A stretch of 5,587 nucleotides of DNA from Sporomusaceae bacterium UBA1887 (GTDB lineage: Bacteria > Bacillota > Negativicutes > Sporomusales > DSM-15969): positions 70,394-75,980 of the forward strand of contig DDHB01000003.1 in NCBI GenBank assembly GCA_002337925.1, in the 5' to 3' direction. Numbering within the stretch: position 1 is the stretch's first letter; the number at the start of each line of letters is the position of its first letter. Below the pieces are notes generated by a model. It did no database searches and was not told the origin of the DNA. It was given only the letters and a program-made list of their open reading frames with translations. The position numbers were made by a program, and so were the translations under genes. Of the stretch, positions 1 to 5,035 are shown one piece after another.

Positions 1-64
1 ATTTAACTTGGTCAAGACACTAGCTAAGCGATGTAGATTAGGCGACAACGATGAGGTGAAAAGA

Positions 65-721
65 ATGGCTGTACATAACAGCAGTGCTCTGGTGGTTTTC
101 AGTGGAGGACAGGACAGTACTACGTGTCTCTTCTGGGCGTTGGAACGGTTTAATAAGGTAGAAGCAGTCACTTTTAATTATAATCAGCGTCATAAGCAGG
201 AAATTGACTGTGCAAAGGCCATTGCCAGCGAGCTTGGCATCGTGCATACGGTTTTGGATATGTCCCTATTGCATCAACTGACAGCCAATGCATTAACCCG
301 CCCGGAAATGGAGATTTCCTCAGGTGGAAAGGGCGATTTACCATCTACTTTTGTAGATGGCAGAAACTTATTGTTCATGTCCTTTGCAGCGGTGCTGGCT
401 AAGCAGAAAGGAATGCAGCATATCGTGACAGGTGTGTGCGAAACTGATTTCAGCGGCTATCCTGACTGTAGAGATGTATTTATTAAGTCACTGAATGTGA
501 CGGTAAACTTAGCAATGGAATATCAATTTGTTATTCATACGCCATTGATGTGGCTGAATAAAGCGCAGACATGGAAATTAGCTGATGATATGGGTAAGCT
601 CGATTATATCAGGATGAAGACTTTAACCTGTTACGAAGGCGTCATGGGGGAAGGTTGTGGGCAGTGCCCCGCCTGCAAATTGCGTAATAACGGATTGATT
701 CAGTATAAACAGGGCAAATAA
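65..721 (+). CDS. queC: 7-cyano-7-deazaguanine synthase QueC (preQ0 synthase)
   Basis: QueC converts 7-carboxy-7-deazaguanine plus ammonia and ATP into preQ0, the precursor of queuosine in tRNA; it is a cytoplasmic enzyme. The 218-residue product shows the PP-loop ATP-binding motif SGGQDSTT at residues 13-20, the family motifs FNYNQRHK (37-44), FVDGRNLLF (96-104) and GVCETDFSGYPDCR (123-136), and a C-terminal zinc site of four cysteines (C189, C198, C201, C204, the last three as CGQCPAC). Length is normal and the protein closely resembles the Bacillus form. The frame stays open upstream to a TTG at position 8, but ATG at 65 is preferred because GAGGTGA (53-59) lies 5 bases before it and the protein then begins directly with the usual N-terminus. 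No other queuosine gene (queD, queE, queF) is visible downstream; any partners would lie to the left of the window. A terminator begins at its stop codon. Confidence 0.97.
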   Translation: MAVHNSSALVVFSGGQDSTTCLFWALERFNKVEAVTFNYNQRHKQEIDCAKAIASELGIVHTVLDMSLLHQLTANALTRPEMEISSGGKGDLPSTFVDGRNLLFMSFAAVLAKQKGMQHIVTGVCETDFSGYPDCRDVFIKSLNVTVNLAMEYQFVIHTPLMWLNKAQTWKLADDMGKLDYIRMKTLTCYEGVMGEGCGQCPACKLRNNGLIQYKQGK

Positions 722-776
722 AAAAGACATAAGCATGAGCAAAGCGTGAAAACTGCTCATAGCTTATGTCTTTTTT
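721..776. terminator. Bidirectional intrinsic terminator between queC and the small minus-strand genes
   Basis: This is a long hairpin. The left arm is 721-741 (AAAAAGACATAAGC then ATGAGCA). The right arm is 754-776 (TGCTCAT, one bulged A at 761, GCTTATGTC then TTTTTT). The loop is about 12 bases. A run of Ts follows the stem on the plus strand (771-776), and a run of As at 720-725 gives the matching T run on the minus strand, so it can stop transcription from both sides. It overlaps the queC stop codon and ends one base before the stop codon of the small gene at 778-945. The two convergent units are therefore only 56 bases apart. Confidence 0.9.
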
Positions 777-777
777 A

Positions 778-945
778 TTAGCTTATTTCTTCCATTTGTT
801 TATCATTAGCGGACTGGTTTTTATGAGAATTTTTTTCAGTATGAGCGTAACTGGAGAATGACGATATAACACCAGTGCTTTCTAATTCTGCTGTTATGCC
901 GTCTTCCGTGCCGGCAACAAAAACTTCTTCATCGTGACTGCTCAT
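778..945 (-). CDS. Small hydrophilic protein of unknown function (55 aa)
   Basis: I do not recognise this protein. The ATG at 945 is preceded on the minus strand by AGGAGG with a 7-base spacer (ACAGGAGGACTAATC), a near-ideal ribosome binding site, and the frame runs 55 codons to TAA at 780-778. The product starts MSSHDEEVFVAGTEDG. It is acidic in its N-terminal half and rich in Ser, Asn, Lys, Glu and His in its C-terminal half. It has no cysteine, membrane segment or signal peptide and looks largely disordered. Its start codon lies only 2 bases after the stop of the upstream small gene (948-1133), so the two are very probably co-transcribed and translationally coupled. The message would end at the shared terminator 721-776. 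The strong ribosome binding site, tight spacing and terminator argue that it is real; function is unknown. Confidence 0.7.
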   Translation of the reverse strand: MSSHDEEVFVAGTEDGITAELESTGVISSFSSYAHTEKNSHKNQSANDKQMEEIS

Positions 946-947
946 GA

Positions 948-1133
948 TTAGTCCTCCTGTCCGGCGCTATGATTGATATATTCTAGAGCTGAATGCAATC
1001 CTTCAGAGTCAGATACAACAGAATCTTTCATCTGTGATGGCTCCGGATTATTAGAATTGTAGCCGACTTCTTCGTTTGCTTTAATCGCTTCGGTATTCAG
1101 TTCCGGCTTTTTCGGATGCGCACCTTTTTGCAT
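948..1133 (-). CDS. Small hydrophilic protein of unknown function (61 aa)
   Basis: I do not recognise this protein. The frame is open from an ATG at 1181, but the preferred start is the ATG at 1133, because AAGGAGGTGG lies a few bases upstream of it and the 1181 start has no comparable site. The resulting 61-residue protein begins MQKGAHPKKPELNTEAIKAN, a basic, proline-containing stretch, and becomes acidic and polar toward its end (EGLHSALEYINHSAGQED). It lacks cysteines, signal peptide and hydrophobic segments, so it is probably a soluble, partly disordered cytoplasmic protein. It is the first gene of a two-gene minus-strand unit with the 55-aa gene at 778-945. I found no convincing sigma-A promoter between 1133 and 1233 on this strand. 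Small polar proteins of this style are common in spore-forming Firmicutes, but a sporulation role is only a guess. Confidence 0.72.
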   Translation of the reverse strand: MQKGAHPKKPELNTEAIKANEEVGYNSNNPEPSQMKDSVVSDSEGLHSALEYINHSAGQED

Positions 1134-1232
1134 GTTATCCACCTCCTTGGGATAGTTTCTCCAAATAATCGCTTTTGCCATACAATCACCAGGATGGTAA
1201 TTACAGGGCGTTTTTAAAAATAGTAAAAAAAG

Positions 1233-1261
1233 TTGACATTTACAGAAATTTTTCCTAAACT
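1233..1261 (+). promoter_or_regulatory. Sigma-A type promoter of the znuA-like gene
   Basis: A perfect -35 box TTGACA (1233-1238) is followed after 17 bases by a -10 box TAAACT (1256-1261), matching four of six consensus positions (TATAAT). The predicted start of transcription is around 1267-1269, giving a leader of about 37 bases before the ATG at 1305. The spacing and the perfect -35 make this the clearest promoter in the window. Confidence 0.75.
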
Positions 1262-1279
1262 AATAGTAATATTCCTATT
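1262..1279. promoter_or_regulatory. Candidate metalloregulator operator (palindrome) overlapping the znuA transcription start
   Basis: AATAGTAATATTCCTATT is an 18-bp palindrome with 8 of 9 matched pairs, centred between 1270 and 1271. Outer bases 1256-1258 and 1283-1285 also match. It sits directly after the -10 box, where a bound repressor would block transcription. The core GTAATATT is of the AT-rich inverted-repeat style used by Fur-family regulators such as Zur. Zur control of znuA genes is established in other bacteria; assignment of this site to Zur is an inference. Confidence 0.45.
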
Positions 1280-1304
1280 TAGTTACATTCTCAAGGAGGA
1301 TAAT

Positions 1305-2297
1305 ATGTTCCGTAAAATTTGGTTTTTGGTGTCTCTATTGATCATTGCTATGTTAGTGGTCGCTGGCTGCGGTGGCAAGACTAAGCCCGCTCCCACTTCG
1401 ACTGCGGGTGATAAATTAAAGGTAGTGGCGACAATTTATCCCATTTATGAGTTTGCTAAGCAAGTAGGTGGCGACAAAATTGATCTTGCTATGCTTATTC
1501 CTCCCGGGGCAGAACCACATGAGTGGGAACCTACGGCAAAAGACCTGATTGCAGTTAAAAGTGCAAAAGTTTTCTTGTATAACGGAGCCGGGTTTGAGCC
1601 TGTAGATAAATTGCTTCACAAGGATGTTCTGGGTGCGGCATCTGCAGTAGAGGTTTCTCAAGGAATCCCGCTTCTTAGCGGGATTGAAGAAAGTGAGCAG
1701 GAAGAGCACGGACACGAAGGTCATGGGCATGAAGGCCATGATCATGACAAAAAAGACGGGAATCATGTACATCAGGTTGATCCCCACGTTTGGCTTGATC
1801 CAGAGTATGCAATCGTGGAAGTAAATAATATTGCTCGCGCTTTGAGTGAGGCTGATCCTGCAAACAGTGCATATTTCCGTGCTAATGCCGACAGGTATAA
1901 TGCAGAGCTGACTAAGCTTCATGAAGAATTCCAAAGCGGTCTGGCTGCTGTGGTTAAAAAAGATATTGTTACAACCCATGCTGCTTTTCAATACTTAGCA
2001 AAACGGTATAATTTGCAGCAGACACCTATTATGGGGCTTGCGCCGGATGCTGAGCCTACTCCGGATAAAATGGCATCAGTAGTGAAATTCTGCCGGGAAA
2101 AGCAAGTTACTACAATATTCTTTGAAGCTTTGGTTAGTCCTAAACTTGCTGAAACAATTGCAAAAGAGACCGGAGCTAAGCTCTTGGTACTAAATCCGAT
2201 TGACGGTTTAACTGAAGAGGATTTAAAGCAAGGAAGAAACTATCTGTCGATGATGCGACAGAACTTAGCAAACTTAAAACAGGCACTCAGTCAGTAG
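1305..2297 (+). CDS. znuA: Zinc ABC transporter substrate-binding lipoprotein, ZnuA/AdcA family
   Basis: This is a metal-binding lipoprotein that captures zinc outside the cytoplasmic membrane and hands it to an ABC permease (cluster A-1 family). The 330-residue precursor has a lipoprotein signal peptide: MFRK, a hydrophobic core, and lipobox VAGC with Cys22 as the lipidated residue. Candidate metal ligands are His72 in PHEWEP, His161 in DPHVWLDP, His225 in TTHAAF, and an acidic residue near Asp300 (NPIDGL). A histidine at the third position, rather than the glutamate of manganese-type relatives, and the His/Asp-rich loop at about 134-156 (repeats of GHEGH) both favour zinc. The ATG at 1305 is chosen because AAGGAGGA (1293-1300) precedes it and the signal peptide begins there; the in-frame TTG at 1233 is the -35 box itself. 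No permease (znuB) or ATPase (znuC) gene is adjacent: the gene stands alone between its own promoter and terminator. Confidence 0.93.
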   Translation: MFRKIWFLVSLLIIAMLVVAGCGGKTKPAPTSTAGDKLKVVATIYPIYEFAKQVGGDKIDLAMLIPPGAEPHEWEPTAKDLIAVKSAKVFLYNGAGFEPVDKLLHKDVLGAASAVEVSQGIPLLSGIEESEQEEHGHEGHGHEGHDHDKKDGNHVHQVDPHVWLDPEYAIVEVNNIARALSEADPANSAYFRANADRYNAELTKLHEEFQSGLAAVVKKDIVTTHAAFQYLAKRYNLQQTPIMGLAPDAEPTPDKMASVVKFCREKQVTTIFFEALVSPKLAETIAKETGAKLLVLNPIDGLTEEDLKQGRNYLSMMRQNLANLKQALSQ

Positions 2298-2302
2298 TAA
2301 GC

Positions 2303-2331
2303 AAAAACGCAACTTTCGGGTTGCGTTTTTT
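2303..2331 (+). terminator. Intrinsic terminator of the znuA-like gene
   Basis: The arms AAAAACGCAAC (2303-2313) and GTTGCGTTTTT (2320-2330) form a perfect 11-bp stem with loop TTTCGG, and the T run reaches 2331. It begins 6 bases after the stop codon, so znuA is monocistronic. The A run on the left arm means it could also work on the opposite strand. Confidence 0.9.
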
Positions 2332-2342
2332 ACTGCTGCGAA

Positions 2343-2372
2343 TTGTAAAAAATATACATAATTTCCTACATA
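2343..2372 (+). promoter_or_regulatory. Weak candidate promoter for the HD-GYP gene
   Basis: TTGTAA (2343-2348) and TACATA (2367-2372) are separated by 18 bases in an AT-rich stretch just after the znuA terminator. A promoter is expected here because of that terminator, but the match to consensus is modest and other AT-rich hexamers nearby could serve. Confidence 0.3.
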
Positions 2373-2394
2373 AGTAATAGGAGAATGACCTATC

Positions 2395-2472
2395 ATGTCG
2401 AATACAATGAAAGTCAAATATTCGGAATATTATAGGCGATTACAGATATCCAGCAGTAAGCTGGGGAGGTAA
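2395..2472 (+). CDS. Possible 25-aa leader ORF upstream of the HD-GYP gene
   Basis: An ATG at 2395 opens a 25-codon frame (MSNTMKVKYSEYYRRLQISS, then five more residues ending GR). It ends with TAA at 2470-2472, overlapping the ribosome binding site of the next gene and stopping 3 bases before its GTG start. AGGAG lies at 2379-2383, an 11-base spacing, which is longer than usual. The peptide is basic and tyrosine-rich and I do not recognise it. The position of its stop would permit translational coupling with the HD-GYP gene. It may equally be a chance frame in an untranslated leader. Confidence 0.25.
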   Translation: MSNTMKVKYSEYYRRLQISSSKLGR

Positions 2473-2475
2473 ATT

Positions 2476-3600
2476 GTGCAGGAAATAGCAATTGGAGCTT
2501 TAAAGCCGGGCATGGAGCTAGCGCAGCAAATCAGCAGCCCCGATGAAAAAATAAGCTTAGGCCAGGGTGCAATATTGACGGAAGCGTGGATTAGCAAATT
2601 TAAAGAGTGGGGCCGGAGCAGTGTACGCATTGCTTGTCAAAACAGGCATACCGGCGCGGGTGCGCAAGAGCTGGACGTGCTTCTACAACAGGTATTTGAG
2701 CTTGCGGCTCCTGACAAGAGTAGATCTGTAGTAAAAAGTAATCAATCGGTATATGAAGAATTGCAGACTTGCTGTCAGTATGTAGAGAGCCAGCTCAGGA
2801 GAATTTATTTAATGGCACGGTGTGGAAGGCCTATTCCACTCAGGGAGCTTGAGCAGCTGGCCAAAGAGAAGCTCTACCCGCTGCTGGATAGGAAAGGAGC
2901 ATTTATTTACATCCATGCCTCTGGACGTGCTGATGCATATCTATACCGCCATGCGATTGATGTGGCGCTGCTTGTGGGGTTTATAGGCCGCTGGCTTGGG
3001 TATTCAGAGGCTGAGGTGCGTAACCTGGTGTATGCAGGCTTGGTGCTTGATATTGGCAAAGCAAAAGTGGCGTTTGAAATCATTTCGAAATCGGGACCAT
3101 TAACATTGGATGAAATGGAACTGTCAAAAAAACACGTGCGGCATAGTTTACAATTGTTACTAGGCAATGAAATGATGGAAAAAGCGATACTTGATGGTAT
3201 TTTACAGCACCATGAGAGAATCGATGGCTTAGGATATCCTTTGGGGCTGGATGGAAATAAAATTTCTCCCTTTGCCCGCATTTTAGCTATTGCTGATGTA
3301 TACGATGCTTTAGTAAGCGACCGTTACTACCGGCAGGGGATTTCACCGATTGACGCAGTTTATACGATGATGTATGAAATGAGTGGATATTTTGACTCCC
3401 ATGTACTAGGTACCTTTATCGATCGAATGCGGCAGCAGCTGGTCGGTGCATCAGTGGAATTAACAAATGGCGCTACAGGAAAAATAACTTTTTTTGAGCC
3501 CTTTCCCAATTTACAGCCTGTAGTAACGCTTGAAGATGGAATAATACTGGATTTGTCAAGCCGATCTGACATAGCCATTGCAATGATTAAAGTAACTTAG
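2476..3600 (+). CDS. HD-GYP domain protein with altered HD dyad (c-di-GMP phosphodiesterase-like)
   Basis: HD-GYP proteins hydrolyse or sense cyclic di-GMP; this 374-residue cytoplasmic protein has the family layout. Residues 1-55 form the N-terminal module often seen in these proteins (IGALKPGMELAQQI, a later GQGAILTEAWI). A helical linker runs to about 150 and the HD-GYP domain spans about 155-320. Visible elements are YLYRHAIDVALL (His159), AGLVLDIGK (188-195), a KKH at 218-220, HHERIDGLGYP (245-255, carrying the GYP signature) and ADVYDAL (Asp274). The C-terminal 50 residues form a small beta-rich tail (NGATGKITFF). Notably the HD dyad reads Leu191-Asp192 instead of His-Asp (codon CTT where CAT would give His), so one metal ligand is missing. 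Activity may be lost, weakened or changed to a sensing role. The start is GTG at 2476 with GGGGAGGT at 2463-2470. There is no signal peptide, transmembrane segment or receiver domain. No terminator is evident after it. Confidence 0.88.
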   Translation: MQEIAIGALKPGMELAQQISSPDEKISLGQGAILTEAWISKFKEWGRSSVRIACQNRHTGAGAQELDVLLQQVFELAAPDKSRSVVKSNQSVYEELQTCCQYVESQLRRIYLMARCGRPIPLRELEQLAKEKLYPLLDRKGAFIYIHASGRADAYLYRHAIDVALLVGFIGRWLGYSEAEVRNLVYAGLVLDIGKAKVAFEIISKSGPLTLDEMELSKKHVRHSLQLLLGNEMMEKAILDGILQHHERIDGLGYPLGLDGNKISPFARILAIADVYDALVSDRYYRQGISPIDAVYTMMYEMSGYFDSHVLGTFIDRMRQQLVGASVELTNGATGKITFFEPFPNLQPVVTLEDGIILDLSSRSDIAIAMIKVT

Positions 3601-3633
3601 CATGGAATAAGTACGATTTTCTTCATTTTCCTA

Positions 3634-3661
3634 TTGCACTTTCCCCTAGTTATGATACAAT
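3634..3661 (+). promoter_or_regulatory. Sigma-A type promoter of the decarboxylase gene
   Basis: TTGCAC (3634-3639; four of six to consensus) and TACAAT (3656-3661; five of six) are separated by 16 bases. It lies 33 bases after the HD-GYP stop and about 48 bases before the decarboxylase start, so the decarboxylase can be transcribed on its own. A 7-bp inverted repeat, TACGATT (3612-3618) and AATCGTA (3659-3665), brackets the promoter. Confidence 0.65.
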
Positions 3662-3708
3662 CGTAACGTGCCTTTTCGGGGCAACTTTAGTTAAGGCGGG
3701 TGAAGGGC

Positions 3709-4881
3709 TTGCAAAACCACTTCAAATTATCCGAAGCAGCAGTTCATTATTTAGCTCAAAAATATGGAACTCCTTTGCTTGTTCTGTCAACAGAGCAAGT
3801 TCGCCAAAATTACCAGTTTCTCACCGAACACCTGCCCGGCGTAAATGTTTATTATGCCGTAAAGGCCAATCCTGATGAGCGCCTGATTGATGAACTGGCG
3901 CAGCTGGGATGTTTTTTTGATGTTGCTTCCGACGGTGAAATGTTGGCTTTAGCTGCTAAGGGAATTGCTGGCGACCGTATGGTGTATGCCAATCCGATTA
4001 AAACAGCCAATGGATTTCAAGTGGCTAATCAAGTCGGTGTTCATAAATTTACTTATGACAGTGAGAGCGAAATTTACAAAATGGCAAAAGCCGTTCCCGG
4101 CGGATCAGTGCTTTTGCGGGTGCGGGTGGACAATCCTAAAGCACATGTAGACCTGAATAAAAAATTCGGCTGCTCCATCGATGATGCGCTGCGGTTATTG
4201 TTTCTGGCACGTGAACAGGGGCTGGATGTTGCAGGCCTATGCTTCCATGTCGGCAGTCAGTCTAAGAGCGCAGCACCCTACCTGGAGGCAATAGCTGGAT
4301 GCAGAATGTTGTTTGATCAAGCTGCTCAAGCCGGTCTAAAACTCAGAGTTCTTGATATTGGCGGTGGCTTCCCGATACCTGAAATTGATGATGATTTCGA
4401 TTCTGAAGCAATGTTGTACGAAATTAGTACTGCACTGAAAGAATATTTTCCAAACACCGAGATTTGGTGTGAACCAGGACGATTTATTTGTGGTACAACA
4501 GTAAATCTGATTACCCGCGTCATTGGTACGCAGCAACGCAATAGTCAACAGTGGTACTTTCTGGACGAGGGATTATATGGAACGTTTTCAGGGGTTATTT
4601 TTGATCACTGGGATTTTGAATTAGAAACCTTTAAAGCAGGCAAAAAAATACCTGCTACTTTTGCAGGCCCCAGCTGCGACTCCCTGGATATTATGTTTCG
4701 CGATAAAATGACACCTCCCCTTGAGGTGGATGACCTTATCCTGGTACCAATCTGCGGAGCCTATACATCGGCTTCAGCAACCGTATTTAATGGTTTTGCG
4801 AAAGCACCGCGCATAGTGTGGGAAGATGTAGCAGCTGAAATAGACGAAACGGCGGCAACTGTATTGCCTAGTGCAGTTTAA
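3709..4881 (+). CDS. Lysine/ornithine decarboxylase, fold-III PLP-dependent (Selenomonas LDC/eukaryotic ODC-like)
   Basis: This PLP-dependent decarboxylase makes cadaverine from lysine and/or putrescine from ornithine. In the 390-residue product, YYAVKAN carries the PLP lysine (Lys52), HVGSQS (180-185) and DIGGGFP (216-222) contact PLP, EPGR (255-258) binds its phosphate or ring, GPSCDS carries the catalytic Cys323, and GAYTSASATVFNGF (350-363) closes the active site. Length and motifs match Selenomonas ruminantium LDC/ODC and eukaryotic ODC rather than diaminopimelate decarboxylase. From memory, five Selenomonas residues favour lysine (A44, G45, V46, P54, S322); here the aligned residues are V45, N46, V47, P55, S322, so three are kept and substrate choice is uncertain. 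The start is probably TTG at 3709: AAGGCGGGTGA (3693-3703) lies 5 bases upstream and the protein then begins MQNHFKLSE, like Selenomonas. The in-frame GTG at 3700 lies inside that site. In Selenomonas, cadaverine is linked to peptidoglycan. The gene has its own promoter and terminator. Confidence 0.9.
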   Translation: MQNHFKLSEAAVHYLAQKYGTPLLVLSTEQVRQNYQFLTEHLPGVNVYYAVKANPDERLIDELAQLGCFFDVASDGEMLALAAKGIAGDRMVYANPIKTANGFQVANQVGVHKFTYDSESEIYKMAKAVPGGSVLLRVRVDNPKAHVDLNKKFGCSIDDALRLLFLAREQGLDVAGLCFHVGSQSKSAAPYLEAIAGCRMLFDQAAQAGLKLRVLDIGGGFPIPEIDDDFDSEAMLYEISTALKEYFPNTEIWCEPGRFICGTTVNLITRVIGTQQRNSQQWYFLDEGLYGTFSGVIFDHWDFELETFKAGKKIPATFAGPSCDSLDIMFRDKMTPPLEVDDLILVPICGAYTSASATVFNGFAKAPRIVWEDVAAEIDETAATVLPSAV

Positions 4882-4891
4882 TTAATCTTTT

Positions 4892-4921
4892 AAAAGGGTG
4901 CGTGCAAACGCACCTTTTTTT
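4892..4921 (+). terminator. Intrinsic terminator of the decarboxylase gene
   Basis: GGTGCGT (4897-4903) pairs with ACGCACC (4908-4914) around a GCAA loop (GNRA type). The A run 4892-4895 extends the stem against the seven Ts at 4915-4921. It lies 10 bases after the stop codon, separating the decarboxylase from gnd. Confidence 0.9.
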
Positions 4922-4965
4922 CCTGTAGAAAAAGGAAATACTATCTTTGACGCGAATGTAAATAT

Positions 4966-4988
4966 TTAATTTATTTTCTATAAATTAA
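4966..4988. promoter_or_regulatory. Perfect 9-bp inverted repeat in the gnd leader, possible operator
   Basis: TTAATTTAT (4966-4974) and ATAAATTAA (4980-4988) are exact reverse complements around TTTCT. The repeat is all A and T in its arms and has no following T run, so it is more likely a protein-binding site than a terminator. A TTGACG at 4947-4952 could be a -35 box, with TTTATT (4970-4975) 17 bases later as a weak -10 inside the repeat. No better promoter was seen before gnd. The regulator is unknown, and AT-rich sequence makes such repeats easier to find by chance. Confidence 0.35.
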
Positions 4989-5035
4989 TACAGATGTGAA
5001 AATAATTTTCTGCAATACAAAGAGGAGGATATAAC

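Noticed and set aside
8..64. N-terminal extension of QueC by 19 codons from a TTG at position 8
   Set aside because: The ATG at 65 has a well-spaced ribosome binding site (GAGGTGA, 53-59) and gives the usual QueC N-terminus; the extension does not resemble family members.
1..64. preQ1 riboswitch, or the tail of an upstream gene, before queC
   Set aside because: The stretch contains CTAGCTA, reminiscent of part of a preQ1-I aptamer, but the stem partner and the A-rich tail are missing. Two frames end within the first 23 bases, but too little sequence is present to call an upstream gene.
1134..1181. N-terminal extension of the 61-aa small protein from ATG 1181
   Set aside because: There is no ribosome binding site near 1181, whereas AAGGAGGTGG sits just before the ATG at 1133.
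1233..1304. Longer ZnuA starting at TTG 1233
   Set aside because: That TTG is the -35 box of the promoter. The ATG at 1305 has the ribosome binding site and begins a normal lipoprotein signal peptide.
1705..1770. Repeats in the His-coding stretch as a CRISPR-like or tandem repeat array
   Set aside because: The short near-repeats encode GHEGH units of the metal-binding loop within znuA; they are explained by the protein.
1416..1991. 191-codon open frame on the minus strand inside znuA
   Set aside because: It is antisense to a well-supported gene, has no ribosome binding site I can see, and its translation resembles no family; it is a coding shadow.
2907..3281. 124-codon minus-strand frame inside the HD-GYP gene
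   Set aside because: It is antisense to conserved HD-GYP motifs and its protein looks like a shadow translation.
3667..3685. Hairpin GTGCC/GGCA in the decarboxylase leader as a terminator or riboswitch
   Set aside because: The stem is only about 4 bp with no following T run, and no known aptamer pattern is recognisable.
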